64,000 bases of DNA. Source: CAYZJR01 sp964503045 (GTDB taxonomy: Bacteria; Cyanobacteriota; Vampirovibrionia; Obscuribacterales; Obscuribacteraceae). The stretch's first letter is position 1. The number at the start of each line of letters is the position of its first letter. The notes under the pieces were generated by a model, which had not been told where the DNA came from, did no database searches, and worked only from the letters and a program-made list of their open reading frames with translations. Shown here piece by piece: positions 34,378-43,719 of this stretch. Made by a program: the position numbers and the translations under genes. The DNA lies in the NCBI GenBank assembly GCA_964503045.1, contig CAZCZI010000025.1:24481-88480 (forward strand). Reading direction: 5' to 3'.

Positions 34378-36024
34378 TCACCACTTCTCGACGTGATTGT
34401 CGGCTTCCGCCGTCCAGCGCGGATGGAAATCTTTTTGCGTCTTCTTGCCGAGTTTGGAAGTGCCAAGCTCCGTTGACTTTCGTTGGTTGGATGAACCTAC
34501 AGGCTGGTTGTTTCCATCGGGAGTGAATGAGATTATCTCGTGCTCTTTGGTGCGTTTAATCGCAGGCTTCCCGAATGTCACTGTGTCGAGTGTGTTGTCT
34601 GTATATCGATTGCTCTTGGCCAGATTGGCTGCAACTCCGCCAGTTTCGCTAGGTGTCCACGAATTGCCTACCACGGATGCCAAAATTGATGGAACAATTA
34701 GCACACAAGCAGTCGCAAGCAAGACGGCACAGAGAAATCCAACGGCGATAAGAACGTGTTTCGCACTCATCAATTGTGTATTGGACGCAGGCGGTTCGAT
34801 GCCGGTGATCGAAGCAGCCAACAAAGTTCCATCAAGATTGGCGGCTGATCGAATTGTTTGTGTATCAGACGTACTCGGCAAGGTCAGCGCTTCTTGAAAG
34901 TATTCTGTTTGCCACAGCAAGTCTTTGTACATTTTTTGATGGAACGCAACTACCTGGTGGTTGGCACCATATATAGAGACATAGGCTTTGATCGCGCGGT
35001 TGTAATCATTTTGCGATTCTTGCAGTCTGCCTTGAGCCAAATGCACGCATGCAAGACTCATGAGCGCGGCGGCAACCTGTGGGTGCTTGTCACCAAGAGT
35101 GATGTTGCTGATTTCGAAACTTTCGAGGTAGCATTTTTCAGCGCGACCATAGTCTCTCAGTTGCATGTAGGAGTGCCCGCACAGAAGAAGGCTGCGTGCA
35201 ACAGACGGGTGCTTGCTGCCTAGTTCTTTCTTGCGAAGTTCCCAGGTGCGGTTAGCTGGTTCGTTTGCGTTTGAACCGCTTCCTGAGGCGATGTGCACTT
35301 CAGCGAGAGCTTCCAGGCGGTCGGCGAGACCGATACGATTTTTGCGATCGGCAGAGTCACCAATGGCGATGGCAGACTCGGCGGCAACGAGCGCTTTGGA
35401 GTTTGAGCCCATTGCAATTTCGGCTCTTGCTACAGATGTGAGACATTCAGCCATCTTCTGCGCGTATACTTCCTTGGTGCTTCGTTCGCGGCGCCCAGAG
35501 GCGGCGGCATTGCTCATTGCATGAGCTTCCATTTTGTTGCCTTGTGCAAGGTGCAACTCTGCAAGAAAACGTTGTGATTCGGAGACTATAGATCCACCTT
35601 TGATCAAGCCGACATTCTGTGACGTTTCCAGTGCGCGAGTGAGGTATCCATCAGCCTTTTGAAGGTTTCCCAGCTTCAGATACAAGCGACCTAGATTGAG
35701 ATAAGAACGAGCATCTTCGAGATCGTCTTGTTTTTCTTGTGACTGCTTTCGCAGTTGCATTGACTGACTGAAAAGTCGTTGCGCCTTTTCGAAGTTTCCT
35801 TGGTGTTCCATCACCAGACCCAATCTGTCGAGCAGTCTGGCACGTTTTACTTCGTCTTTTTCAGCGGACAGTTCTTTCGACAGTTTGCCGTGCGCTTGAG
35901 AGAACTTTCCTTCGCGCAGCAAATCGAGACCAGTTTTGATCTTCGATTCGTTTGCGATGGCGTTTGATTGACAAACGAGCATTAAAGCAATAACTGAAAC
36001 AGAGAGTTTTGAAAAAACGTGCAT
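34378..36024 (-). CDS. Exported TPR protein with C-terminal membrane anchor
   Basis: 548 residues from the ATG at 36024, supported by GGAGG five bases upstream; the frame begins 27 codons earlier without a ribosome site. Signal peptide (1-25, ending SNAIANES). About nine TPRs of the kinesin-light-chain spacing (40-42 residues, for example RSLLLCGHSYMQLRDYGRAEK). A transmembrane segment near 405-430 is followed by a polar C-terminal tail rich in Asn, Lys and Thr. The protein probably spans the membrane with TPRs outside. No known partner is adjacent; the patatin gene upstream on the same strand is 261 bases away. Confidence 0.85.
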   Translation of the reverse strand: MHVFSKLSVSVIALMLVCQSNAIANESKIKTGLDLLREGKFSQAHGKLSKELSAEKDEVKRARLLDRLGLVMEHQGNFEKAQRLFSQSMQLRKQSQEKQDDLEDARSYLNLGRLYLKLGNLQKADGYLTRALETSQNVGLIKGGSIVSESQRFLAELHLAQGNKMEAHAMSNAAASGRRERSTKEVYAQKMAECLTSVARAEIAMGSNSKALVAAESAIAIGDSADRKNRIGLADRLEALAEVHIASGSGSNANEPANRTWELRKKELGSKHPSVARSLLLCGHSYMQLRDYGRAEKCYLESFEISNITLGDKHPQVAAALMSLACVHLAQGRLQESQNDYNRAIKAYVSIYGANHQVVAFHQKMYKDLLWQTEYFQEALTLPSTSDTQTIRSAANLDGTLLAASITGIEPPASNTQLMSAKHVLIAVGFLCAVLLATACVLIVPSILASVVGNSWTPSETGGVAANLAKSNRYTDNTLDTVTFGKPAIKRTKEHEIISFTPDGNNQPVGSSNQRKSTELGTSKLGKKTQKDFHPRWTAEADNHVEKW

Positions 36025-36284
36025 AAAATCCTCCACGCCCGAATAACATGTCTCGGAGCGTTTGCCAGGGAGTTGGTTACTAAAGTTGGGAGATTCCCGC
36101 GCCAATTTTTGATGGATGAGAGTATATGCCTGCTACTTGATAACCGCCCTCTAATTAACATTTGTTTCACCAAGGCGCCAGAGTCCACGATCAAGCAAGC
36201 CAGCCTTGGGCGCCATGCAAAGTCTCAAACCACAAGCGCATTGGCAATTACGAGGATTTTGCGACTTCTTTTGAATGTTCCAAC

Positions 36285-37349
36285 TTACTTAAGGCTTGCT
36301 GCCTGTTTCGGCTCTTTTTCGAGGAGCTTCGCTTTTATCTGTGGCAGCATCTCGCGTGCGGCTGCTTCGCCGGCATCTATGGCTTCTTTGACTTTATCGT
36401 GTTCGAAAGCGTAGGTTTGAACGTTCTGCATCTCCGGCTCAATCACCATTTCTGAGCTTTCCACGTTTCTTGCTTCGATTTCGGACATCAAAATACTGAT
36501 CATGCGATCGGCGTACTTCAATGGGTTCTTGTATTTGTCTTCCGGCTTGGTCTCGAGCTTGGAGTAGCACTTAACCGCAATGATTGGTGCGTCTGTAAGC
36601 GACTCTGTCATGTCTGCCGGGGTGTTATGGCGTAAACCACCGTCTATAAGGAGTCTTCCTTCTTTGTTCTTCAGAGGCCTATAGAGGAATGGGCATGCAC
36701 AGCTCGCTTGGACGGCCTCCGCTATGCTGCCCTCTCGCATCCATACCGGCTGCGAGTCGAGCACATCCGTGGTCATAGCGGCAAACGGAATTTTCAACTG
36801 TTCTATTTTTCGTTGATCGTGCGGCAGGTGTTTGTTCATGAACTTGCCGATTTCTTTGCCACTATAAAGACCGAGCGTCGGCTTCATGTTGAGTGCAGTC
36901 GCAAACATGTATCTCGGTGCATACAGCGCAGCTTGAACTGGAATGGATTTTGGAAACCACGCTTTCTTGAATTCGCCGTCGAGCATCATGCGCTCGATTT
37001 CGGAAACTGGCACACCGGCACAGTAGAGTGCGCCGACAGCAGCACCGACACTGCAGCCGGTTACGAAACTGGGCTTCAACCCTGCTTCTTCCAATGCTTT
37101 GAGCACGCCTATATGTGCGGCTCCGCGCGCGCCTCCACCGGCAAGAGACAGCGCGAAGTAGAACTTTTTCCTTTTGGTGTGACCTGCGTTTGTCAAAGGA
37201 AGTTTGTTGTGCATCGGCAAAAACACCGAGGCCCGAACGGCTTGATCTGATGTGTGAGATTGCTCGTGCGGCGTGGCGATGCAAAGCGGCGCGCTGCCAC
37301 TCCATAGTGTCAAAAGAGTCAGCAGTGGTAGGACAACCCTAGATTTCAA
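36285..37349 (-). CDS. Patatin-like phospholipase (RssA/NTE type)
   Basis: 354 residues with a signal peptide (1-25). Patatin fold with all key motifs: oxyanion GGGARG near residue 72, nucleophile Ser100 in GCSVG, catalytic Asp236 in the DGG motif LIDGGLRHN. A lipid acyl hydrolase with a Ser-Asp dyad is expected, acting in the periplasm or outside. The TTG at 37349 is used because AAGGA lies eight bases upstream; the nearby ATG at 37354 leads to a stop after five codons. The C-terminal ~70 residues are helical and charged. The upstream 274-base stretch is AT-rich and contains a TTGACA on the minus strand but no convincing partner hexamer. Confidence 0.93.
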   Translation of the reverse strand: MKSRVVLPLLTLLTLWSGSAPLCIATPHEQSHTSDQAVRASVFLPMHNKLPLTNAGHTKRKKFYFALSLAGGGARGAAHIGVLKALEEAGLKPSFVTGCSVGAAVGALYCAGVPVSEIERMMLDGEFKKAWFPKSIPVQAALYAPRYMFATALNMKPTLGLYSGKEIGKFMNKHLPHDQRKIEQLKIPFAAMTTDVLDSQPVWMREGSIAEAVQASCACPFLYRPLKNKEGRLLIDGGLRHNTPADMTESLTDAPIIAVKCYSKLETKPEDKYKNPLKYADRMISILMSEIEARNVESSEMVIEPEMQNVQTYAFEHDKVKEAIDAGEAAAREMLPQIKAKLLEKEPKQAASLK

Positions 37350-37623
37350 TATGCATCCTTTGGAATCTTAGCCAAATTTACTGCCAGAGAGTTACTGCTT
37401 ACACCAGCGGGAATCAAATACAGCCTTATGTTTGCACAAAGGCGACACTTAGCCATATTGTCAAGTATAGCTTTAATATATGTTTATCGCCGGTTATCAC
37501 TCTCTCATCCGGTATGACGCAAAGAGGCTGAAAATTACGACGGCTCAAAGAAATCTCGACGCCAGTGGCTTTGCGTAGCATCTGAGTGTTGTCGCAATTT
37601 CACTTGTGAAAACTTTCACTTGG

Positions 37624-39057
37624 CTACGCCAAAGCAACATTGGGATTTCGGTCGACGTATTGGTTGGAGCCCGGAGCTGCGTTACGGTCTGAGAATTTCT
37701 TGTCGAGCATCGCGTAGTACATCTTTCCATTAGGGCGAACCGATGACAGTCGCTCCACAGCGCGCCGTTCATCAGCAATTTGGCCTCCTTTTACCAGACC
37801 GATCTTTTGCATCGCCTTTTCGGTTCCGCCTGAGCCCATGTGGTTTACCATGTCGCATACGAGTGCCACACCCAGCTCCGAATGAAAACCGTAGCTGTGC
37901 GCAAGATCGATGTTGCGTTTCACAAACGAGCGCGACTCGCTCATTTGAACTTGTTGAAACTCCTTGTCTGCAAGAGCAGTCTTCATGCGACTCATGAACT
38001 GTTCGTCGTGCGCCATGTCGTAACTTCGTACCCACTTGTCGTTGAGAAGTTGTTCGGCATAAGGACCAAAAATTTGATGGAACTTTTGTGAGTCTTGGCG
38101 GTTCCATGCCTTCATCAAGACCGGCAATTCGCCAGCCTTTTGGTTCCACTGACGGATACCGATTGAGATTCCGTAACCGGCGTCATTTTTGTTTATTGAA
38201 GTGAAGTTTCCTTCGTGAGAGCTGATGTTGCCGATCACTCGGTCGACGAAAGCATCAGAGGTTTGCGGCGATGAAACTTGCTTATTCGGCTGAAAAGGTT
38301 GCTCTGGTTGGTAGCCTTGTCGATCTGGCTGATATACGGCTGGTTGCGGCCGGAAGTTTTGCTGTTCTGGCTGATATACGGCAGGTTGCGGCCGATAGTT
38401 TTGCTCTGACTGGTTGCGCCCCGCATCTGGTGTGTACGAAATTCTGCGCATTGTGTTGTTTTGCGGCGAGTAATATTGCGGAGCCTCTTGCCTCGGCTGC
38501 ATCAGTCGGCAGGTAGGATGAACTTCAGGACACGGATACGGCGGGCGCTGATAGCCTCGCATTTGGTGATAAGTCATGTCGCGGGGACCGCTTCCGACCT
38601 GCATGTCGAGCCGTGGTGTGTTGAGCCCAAATTGAGAATGAGTATAACGGTCGCCACCACGGAAGGTGCACTGCGATCTGTCGTCGATCCAAGGTCTGTC
38701 TTGCAGCCTGGGTATGTCGTGAAATCTCTCCGGTGGACGGGAGTCAAAGAATGTGTTAAGCGGTCTGTGGCGGTTCCAATCGTTGCGACGGAAGACTTGA
38801 CGGTCGTGGCAGTGTTCATGCCGTTTCATACCGTAATCGGTTCCATTATTGTATGGATTTCTCTGCCCCCAATGATTGTACCGGTGGTCGGTAATCTGCA
38901 TGGATGGAAGACAGCGGTTTCCTAATTGCACACCAAGAGAACCATCAAAACGATGCTGTCCCGATACTTCTATAAAGGGTATCCGGACGCCAAACTCTGG
39001 GCGAATTGACAGGTCTAGTCTTGCGGCGGCTTGATGGCCGTCATAGAGGTCTCTCAT
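37624..39057 (-). CDS. Regulon protein with a lysozyme-like C-terminal domain
   Basis: 477 residues, no signal peptide. The N-terminal ~190 residues are rich in Arg, His, Asp, Asn and Tyr and unlike any family I know. A Gln/Pro-rich repeat follows (about 190-260), with RPQPAVYQPEQQ-type units in two clear copies. The C-terminal ~200 residues look like a lysozyme/chitosanase-type glycoside hydrolase: Glu282 in SSHEGNF, Asp292 in NKNDAGYG, then SIGIRQWNQKAGELP. In that superfamily the first Glu is the general acid and acts on peptidoglycan or chitosan; the assignment is by pattern only. Regulon promoter copy 6 sits 50 bases before the ATG. Confidence 0.7.
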   Translation of the reverse strand: MRDLYDGHQAAARLDLSIRPEFGVRIPFIEVSGQHRFDGSLGVQLGNRCLPSMQITDHRYNHWGQRNPYNNGTDYGMKRHEHCHDRQVFRRNDWNRHRPLNTFFDSRPPERFHDIPRLQDRPWIDDRSQCTFRGGDRYTHSQFGLNTPRLDMQVGSGPRDMTYHQMRGYQRPPYPCPEVHPTCRLMQPRQEAPQYYSPQNNTMRRISYTPDAGRNQSEQNYRPQPAVYQPEQQNFRPQPAVYQPDRQGYQPEQPFQPNKQVSSPQTSDAFVDRVIGNISSHEGNFTSINKNDAGYGISIGIRQWNQKAGELPVLMKAWNRQDSQKFHQIFGPYAEQLLNDKWVRSYDMAHDEQFMSRMKTALADKEFQQVQMSESRSFVKRNIDLAHSYGFHSELGVALVCDMVNHMGSGGTEKAMQKIGLVKGGQIADERRAVERLSSVRPNGKMYYAMLDKKFSDRNAAPGSNQYVDRNPNVALA

Positions 39058-39106
39058 TTTGCTGCTTCCAAAGGGTACTCCAACTCCAATTTAGGGGTGA
39101 AGCTTG

Positions 39107-39139
39107 AGACTATATTTATAGGTGTGAAAAAATCGTGCA
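39107..39139 (-). promoter_or_regulatory. Regulon promoter copy 6 (before lysozyme-like gene)
   Basis: On the minus strand, TGCACGATTTTTTCAC (39139-39124), then 11 bases, then TAGTCT (39112-39107), 50 bases before the ATG at 39057. The box is identical to copy 3. An imperfect hairpin (39151-39180) upstream may end the preceding minus-strand transcript. Confidence 0.8.
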
Positions 39140-39206
39140 AAAGTGCATTTGTAAACACCGCACATAGTGGGCGTTACACGTAAGTTGCATCGAGTGGCGA
39201 GCTGCT

Positions 39207-39887
39207 TTATGGTGCGCCAAATGCGTTTGCTTCACCGGAAGTGCTGCGACCAAATGGCTGCCAATTTACAGTGGTTGGGAATTCGGCATTGGATCTAGGT
39301 GAGCCGAATCTTTGTGCAATTTCAGCGCTGCTCAATTGACGTTGGTTGGAGAGCAGCTCATAGTGTTGGTATCGCGGTGCGTACGCTTGTTGTATCGCTG
39401 CTAAGTGATTCGTATGAGCTGTTTGATAGGCGCTTGCGTGTGGTTGCGGAGGCGCTATTTGTACTTGGGCGGGAATTCCGGAATGCCGATTTGAGTAAAT
39501 TCTACTTGAACGTTGTCCGTCCATCGACATCCCGTATTGCGGCGTCTGTGCCATCGGCTGCATCTGCACGGGCTGCGCTTGCATCGGTATCGGCTGCGCT
39601 GTAGGCATCACTGGCAGCGCACCCTGGTTTGAGCCGGCAGCGAGAGATTGTCCAGGCTGTTCTTGACGCCCCTGTGCATACAACTCGTGCTTCTTGCTGT
39701 TAGGTGTAAGTGACTGCACCCAGTTTGCAACAAAGAATCCACCAATGACCAGACAACCCAACAACCATAGGCCCACAGCCAGCATGATGGCGTCTAGTTG
39801 AGACCATTCGCTGCCGTTCGCCCAATTGTAGAAAAAATCACCAACGCGCCTTAAGAAGGAGCGAGGAGGTTGCTTTGCGTCGTCCAT
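39207..39887 (-). CDS. Single-span membrane protein with Gln/Pro/Met-rich tail
   Basis: 226 residues. A basic, aromatic N-terminus (about 1-30) is followed by one membrane segment (about 35-58, LAVGLWLLGCLVIGGFFVAN) and then a long low-complexity tail rich in Gln, Pro, Met, Ala and Ser. By the positive-inside rule the tail would lie outside the cytoplasm. No family recognised. It precedes the lysozyme-like gene on the same strand, but that gene has its own promoter. The start ATG has no clear ribosome site. Confidence 0.7.
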   Translation of the reverse strand: MDDAKQPPRSFLRRVGDFFYNWANGSEWSQLDAIMLAVGLWLLGCLVIGGFFVANWVQSLTPNSKKHELYAQGRQEQPGQSLAAGSNQGALPVMPTAQPIPMQAQPVQMQPMAQTPQYGMSMDGQRSSRIYSNRHSGIPAQVQIAPPQPHASAYQTAHTNHLAAIQQAYAPRYQHYELLSNQRQLSSAEIAQRFGSPRSNAEFPTTVNWQPFGRSTSGEANAFGAP

Positions 39888-40034
39888 CGCAATACTTGGT
39901 GAGGTATATCAACTGATTGTAGAGCGCGTAGTGTCATCGTCAACCGCTTGACAACTTGAAAAGCGAATTGTGGGAACGATGTAATCTTCAGGGTTTGCAA
40001 GATTTGGCACAGTCCAAAAAAATGACGGCGCCAG

Positions 40035-42176
40035 TCATGGAAGCCATTCGATTTCTGGCCGCCATGTGCCTGATTCGGGTACCGCGTATGAGTGCGTCTG
40101 CGACTCTTCTCGGACAAATCTGCCATTTTTGTCGAGCACGAAGAGTTTGTAGTTGACTGTTTTTCCACACGGCAAAGGGACACACAAAATGTATTTCTTG
40201 TCTTCTTTCGAGAACAGCATTGGACCAGCGGCGTCCATCCATGTCTTTTTGCCTAAGCCGAGCGTGACGGTGTCTCCTGTGATGAACACTTGTTCTCCCT
40301 CTGCTTTCAAGAGCGGTTTTTCAATTACGATTCTGATCGGTGTTAGTTTAGACTCAACGATTGTAAGCGTGAGTTGATTTGACTTCTTGCCGTCAGGTGA
40401 CACGAGTCGCACCACCTGCTCACCTTTAAGCATATGAGGTGCGATGAAGGAAACGCTGTCAGCAGACCAGCTTTTGACGTCCATTCTCTCGCTTCCGACA
40501 AACGCTTCTCCACGAACATCGCCGAAGCCGACACCGTATACGGTGACGACTGTACCACCGGTTACGACAGGTGGTCTGACCGTTGCTATTAGTGGAGTTT
40601 GATCGTTCTTCGATATGCCAATGGGCGCCATCCTACTCCAAATCGAGACGGAGGATGGCGCCAGGTCAATGTTTTTGATGCCGGAAGGCGAGACCTTAAG
40701 TTCGGCTCCGTTGAGGCTACCTCCAAGCGCGTCTTTATAGATTCCTGCTGAAAGTGATGTCGAAAGTGCTGAGATCGATCTCTTCTCCTTTGGATTCTTG
40801 TTTATCGCCACCAACGCCATATTGTCACCAAACTTACGCTCGTATACATAGACGTCGCCTTTGGCCAGTTTCCCGACGTGTGTTCCATATGCGAAGGCAA
40901 GATTTTCCTTGCGAATATTTGAAAGTTGCTGCACTAATTTATAGCCGTCGGAATTTTCGTCAAAAGATGACATCCAAACGCGGGTGTACGGATCTACACC
41001 ACCTTTGGTGTCATTGTGCAGGTATTGCTCGGTGCCATAATACAGCGATGGAATGCCGCGACCGGTGTAGATTAGAGCTAAAGCCTGTTTGAGTGCGGCC
41101 TTGTCGTCCTTTAGGCTGAGAAATCTCGGCATGTCGTGATTATCGATGAACGTGATTATCGAATTTGGATCTGCACAGTCAGAGTTTTCCTTCTCGATAA
41201 CATCATTAATCAGCGCGAAGTCGCTCGGTTCTTTACCGGCCAGTACCTTTCTAATCGCGTTGGCCAGCGGAAAATCGAATACCGAGATACCACCTCTATT
41301 GGCAAATTTGATCATGTCCCGATACATAGGTTCGTTCAAACCTTCGAGCCACCACTCCGCTACAATAAAGTGATCGTCTTTGTTGTACAGAAAGTTAGCC
41401 AGCGTTTGTTGCCAACCCCAATTTGCATGTTTGGCGGCATCCAACCTGGTTGCATCTGCTCCATGCTGTTGATACTTCTCAGCCGCTTCTTTCAAATATC
41501 TGTCAATAAACTCGTGCTCTTGATCGAAATCACCGAGATAAAAAATAGTTCCATACTGAAGTTGATAGCGATCGTTGTAGTCACTCACCAACGGTTGATG
41601 GTTGAAGTATTTGTATCGATCGTTTTCGGGATCGCCCTTATAGTGCCCATCATCATAGAACGCGCCAAACTCGCCGTGGTTGTACAAACTGGAGTGGTTA
41701 AAGGGCATGTCGACCATTACTTTAATTCCCAGTCGGTGCGCAGCCACAATCAAGGAGTCGAACGCTTTCCATGAATTGCTCGCGTCTCCTATATGTTCGT
41801 CAATGCGCTTGAAGTCGCGGCCGTGGTAGGCGTGGTATGGCGCCATTATTTTGCCTTCGGCATCGATGCTTGGTTTGTTGACGTTGTCGATTGTTGGTGA
41901 GATCCAAATTGCAGTGGCGCCGAGCTTCTTTATGTAGGCAAGTTTCTTCTCCACACCTGTGAGGTCGCCGCCCCAGTATGCGTTCCAATTCTTGCGCTCG
42001 CTGTCGAACATTCCTTTGCTCAGTTCAGGATCGTCGTTTGAAGTGTCGCCATTGCAAAAGCGATCGGTGAATACTTGATAGATAATTTCGCGTTTGAAGT
42101 CGGCAGCGAATGCTGATGGACACTGGATAAGACAAGAGACCAGCGTTAAAAGAGAAAAAATCGCTGTGCAGCGCAT
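40035..42176 (-). CDS. Exported GH13 alpha-amylase with CGTase-like domain order
   Basis: 713 residues from the ATG at 42176, giving a standard signal peptide (MRCTAIFSLL to SAFA). A GTG four codons earlier overlaps the upstream gene and is less likely. GH13 catalytic residues: nucleophile D246 in ATRLDAAKH, acid E274 in VAEWW, and D348 in DNHDMPRF. After the barrel and its C domain comes an IPT/TIG domain (about 515-595, VTVYGVGFGDV) and a CBM20-like starch-binding domain (about 600-713, VFITGDTVTLG). This A/B/C-D-E order is that of cyclodextrin glucanotransferases and some maltogenic amylases, so it degrades or rearranges external starch or glycogen. Which of the two it does cannot be told here. 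Confidence 0.9.
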   Translation of the reverse strand: MRCTAIFSLLTLVSCLIQCPSAFAADFKREIIYQVFTDRFCNGDTSNDDPELSKGMFDSERKNWNAYWGGDLTGVEKKLAYIKKLGATAIWISPTIDNVNKPSIDAEGKIMAPYHAYHGRDFKRIDEHIGDASNSWKAFDSLIVAAHRLGIKVMVDMPFNHSSLYNHGEFGAFYDDGHYKGDPENDRYKYFNHQPLVSDYNDRYQLQYGTIFYLGDFDQEHEFIDRYLKEAAEKYQQHGADATRLDAAKHANWGWQQTLANFLYNKDDHFIVAEWWLEGLNEPMYRDMIKFANRGGISVFDFPLANAIRKVLAGKEPSDFALINDVIEKENSDCADPNSIITFIDNHDMPRFLSLKDDKAALKQALALIYTGRGIPSLYYGTEQYLHNDTKGGVDPYTRVWMSSFDENSDGYKLVQQLSNIRKENLAFAYGTHVGKLAKGDVYVYERKFGDNMALVAINKNPKEKRSISALSTSLSAGIYKDALGGSLNGAELKVSPSGIKNIDLAPSSVSIWSRMAPIGISKNDQTPLIATVRPPVVTGGTVVTVYGVGFGDVRGEAFVGSERMDVKSWSADSVSFIAPHMLKGEQVVRLVSPDGKKSNQLTLTIVESKLTPIRIVIEKPLLKAEGEQVFITGDTVTLGLGKKTWMDAAGPMLFSKEDKKYILCVPLPCGKTVNYKLFVLDKNGRFVREESQTHSYAVPESGTWRPEIEWLP

Positions 42177-42177
42177 G

Positions 42178-43362
42178 CTATGTTCCACGCAACAACTGCG
42201 CGGTGCCCGAGTCTTGTTCTGCGTCTTGCTTCATGCGCAATAACTTCGCATACTCGCTTTCCGTTTGAGCAATGCGTGGGTCTTCCGGACGCAGTTTAGA
42301 GCGACGCATCATCAAAGCTTGCTTGTATGCCGTCTCAGCCTCGGCATAACGCCTTTGATCGCGCAGAAGATTTCCGAGCCCGGTGAGCGCCTTACCGAAT
42401 CCTTCTATTGGATGCGTTTGTCGCGATATCGAAATCGAGCGCAGGTAAAGCGATTCCGAGACTCTGTCATTGCCTGCCTGATGCTCCATGTCTGCAATGT
42501 CCGACAAGAGCATCGCGACATAATCATGTATCTCACCATATTCTGTCTTGCGCGTCTGCTCGAGTGTCGCATAAAGTTTTCGAGACCAATCGTAGTTTTT
42601 GATGGTCATTGCCAATGACGCCATTGCCTCGAGTGATGCGGCGACTTTTGGCACAAACAAAGATCGTTCTTTCGGAACCTTGAACAGACAATAGAGATTG
42701 GTCGCCAATGTACCGTTGCCCGCGCACGCCGCCGATAATGCACTGAAATCCAACAAGGCAATGACTAAAAATGGAACAGTCGCCACTACTGCGAATGCGC
42801 CAAAGGCTGAGGCTGTGGTTCCACAGTTTCCGAGAAACGATCTCCTGTATGAATCTCGAGCAGTTTTGTCCGCTGCTCTCTTCAAAAAACAATCAGTCTT
42901 GGCTCGCACCGTAAGGGCCTCGATCACTCGTCGTTCCTTCTTTTTGGCTTCTTCATATATAAGGAGTGCCTCGTCAAAGCGGTGATCGAGCGAAAGGCAA
43001 TCAGCGCTGTAGATTTTGAGATCTTGAGCGAAAAGCCACGACAGAAAGCGGCTGCTCTTGAGGGTTTCATAGTATTCTGGTTTCGCCTGACCGGTGATTA
43101 GGCGGCTCAGTCTTGGCGTTTCAATGATCGCCTTCGCAACCAATCCTAAGGTTACAAACGCTAAAGCCAACCACAATTGGGGTTGACCGATGCACACCGC
43201 AAACAGAAAGTTGTATCCGAACAAAACGAGCAAAACCGCCAGCATGGCGACTTGATACGCTACACCAAGGAGTATTTGGCGTTTTAGACGGTTTTCTTGG
43301 ACGAGTATTGCGTTAGATGGAGTTTCCATCGAAAAAAGCTTGTTTGTAAACGGATTCTTCAT
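42178..43362 (-). CDS. Membrane protein with C-terminal TPRs
   Basis: 394 residues from the ATG at 43362 (a TTG six codons earlier is the alternative; neither has a strong ribosome site). Two adjacent membrane segments near 30-75, a cytoplasmic helical part, a third membrane segment near 185-210, and three TPRs of the kinesin-light-chain type at the C-terminus (about 280-375, KALTGLGNLLRDQRRYAEAE). Its stop is one base before the ATG of the amylase gene, so the pair forms an operon. A role in export or anchoring of the amylase is conceivable but unsupported. Confidence 0.8.
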   Translation of the reverse strand: MKNPFTNKLFSMETPSNAILVQENRLKRQILLGVAYQVAMLAVLLVLFGYNFLFAVCIGQPQLWLALAFVTLGLVAKAIIETPRLSRLITGQAKPEYYETLKSSRFLSWLFAQDLKIYSADCLSLDHRFDEALLIYEEAKKKERRVIEALTVRAKTDCFLKRAADKTARDSYRRSFLGNCGTTASAFGAFAVVATVPFLVIALLDFSALSAACAGNGTLATNLYCLFKVPKERSLFVPKVAASLEAMASLAMTIKNYDWSRKLYATLEQTRKTEYGEIHDYVAMLLSDIADMEHQAGNDRVSESLYLRSISISRQTHPIEGFGKALTGLGNLLRDQRRYAEAETAYKQALMMRRSKLRPEDPRIAQTESEYAKLLRMKQDAEQDSGTAQLLRGT

Positions 43363-43557
43363 ACATATTGGCACGCCCAAAAGGCCCTGCGAATGGTGGT
43401 TTCACCCATCTAGACCAGGGCCGAGGCACCCGAATGTTCCATTTAATCTTAGGGCTGGATTTAGGTACCTAAAGTTCACACTTCCTGCCGATACTAACAG
43501 CATCGAAGTTGACGTTCCAAACAGATGATTTCCTCCCACTCCCCAGGAGAAACACAG

Positions 43558-43719
43558 ATGCATTACTCGTACCCAGCCCCAGTCAGCCAACCCGAAACAA
43601 TCTCCATCTCCGTCGACGCCAAACTTACTAAACAACAAGAAATCTCCCAAGTCGTATGCACAATCAGCGTTGCTGAAACCAAAGGCGGAGCATTCGCATC
43701 ACCGATGTTTATCGGTTAA
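43558..43719 (+). CDS. Small peptide gene, 53 residues
   Basis: Sits alone on the plus strand in the 486-base space between two minus-strand genes. The ATG at 43558 has AGGAG about nine bases upstream; an ATG 11 codons earlier has none. The peptide has an aromatic/proline-rich start (HYSYPAPV), a middle with one cysteine, and a Gly/Ala/Phe/Pro-rich end (GGAFASPMFIG). No family is recognised. The ribosome site and isolation favour a real gene; length alone does not. Confidence 0.5.
   Translation: MHYSYPAPVSQPETISISVDAKLTKQQEISQVVCTISVAETKGGAFASPMFIG

Noticed and set aside
41136..41774. 212-residue plus-strand frame opposite the amylase
   Set aside because: Covers conserved GH13 coding sequence on the other strand; not protein-like.
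43483..43514. Possible regulon box before the small peptide gene (GGTAC-N6-TTCAC near 43457-43472, then TACTAA after 12 bases)
   Set aside because: Only the TTCAC half is intact, the spacing is 12 and the hexamer does not end in T.
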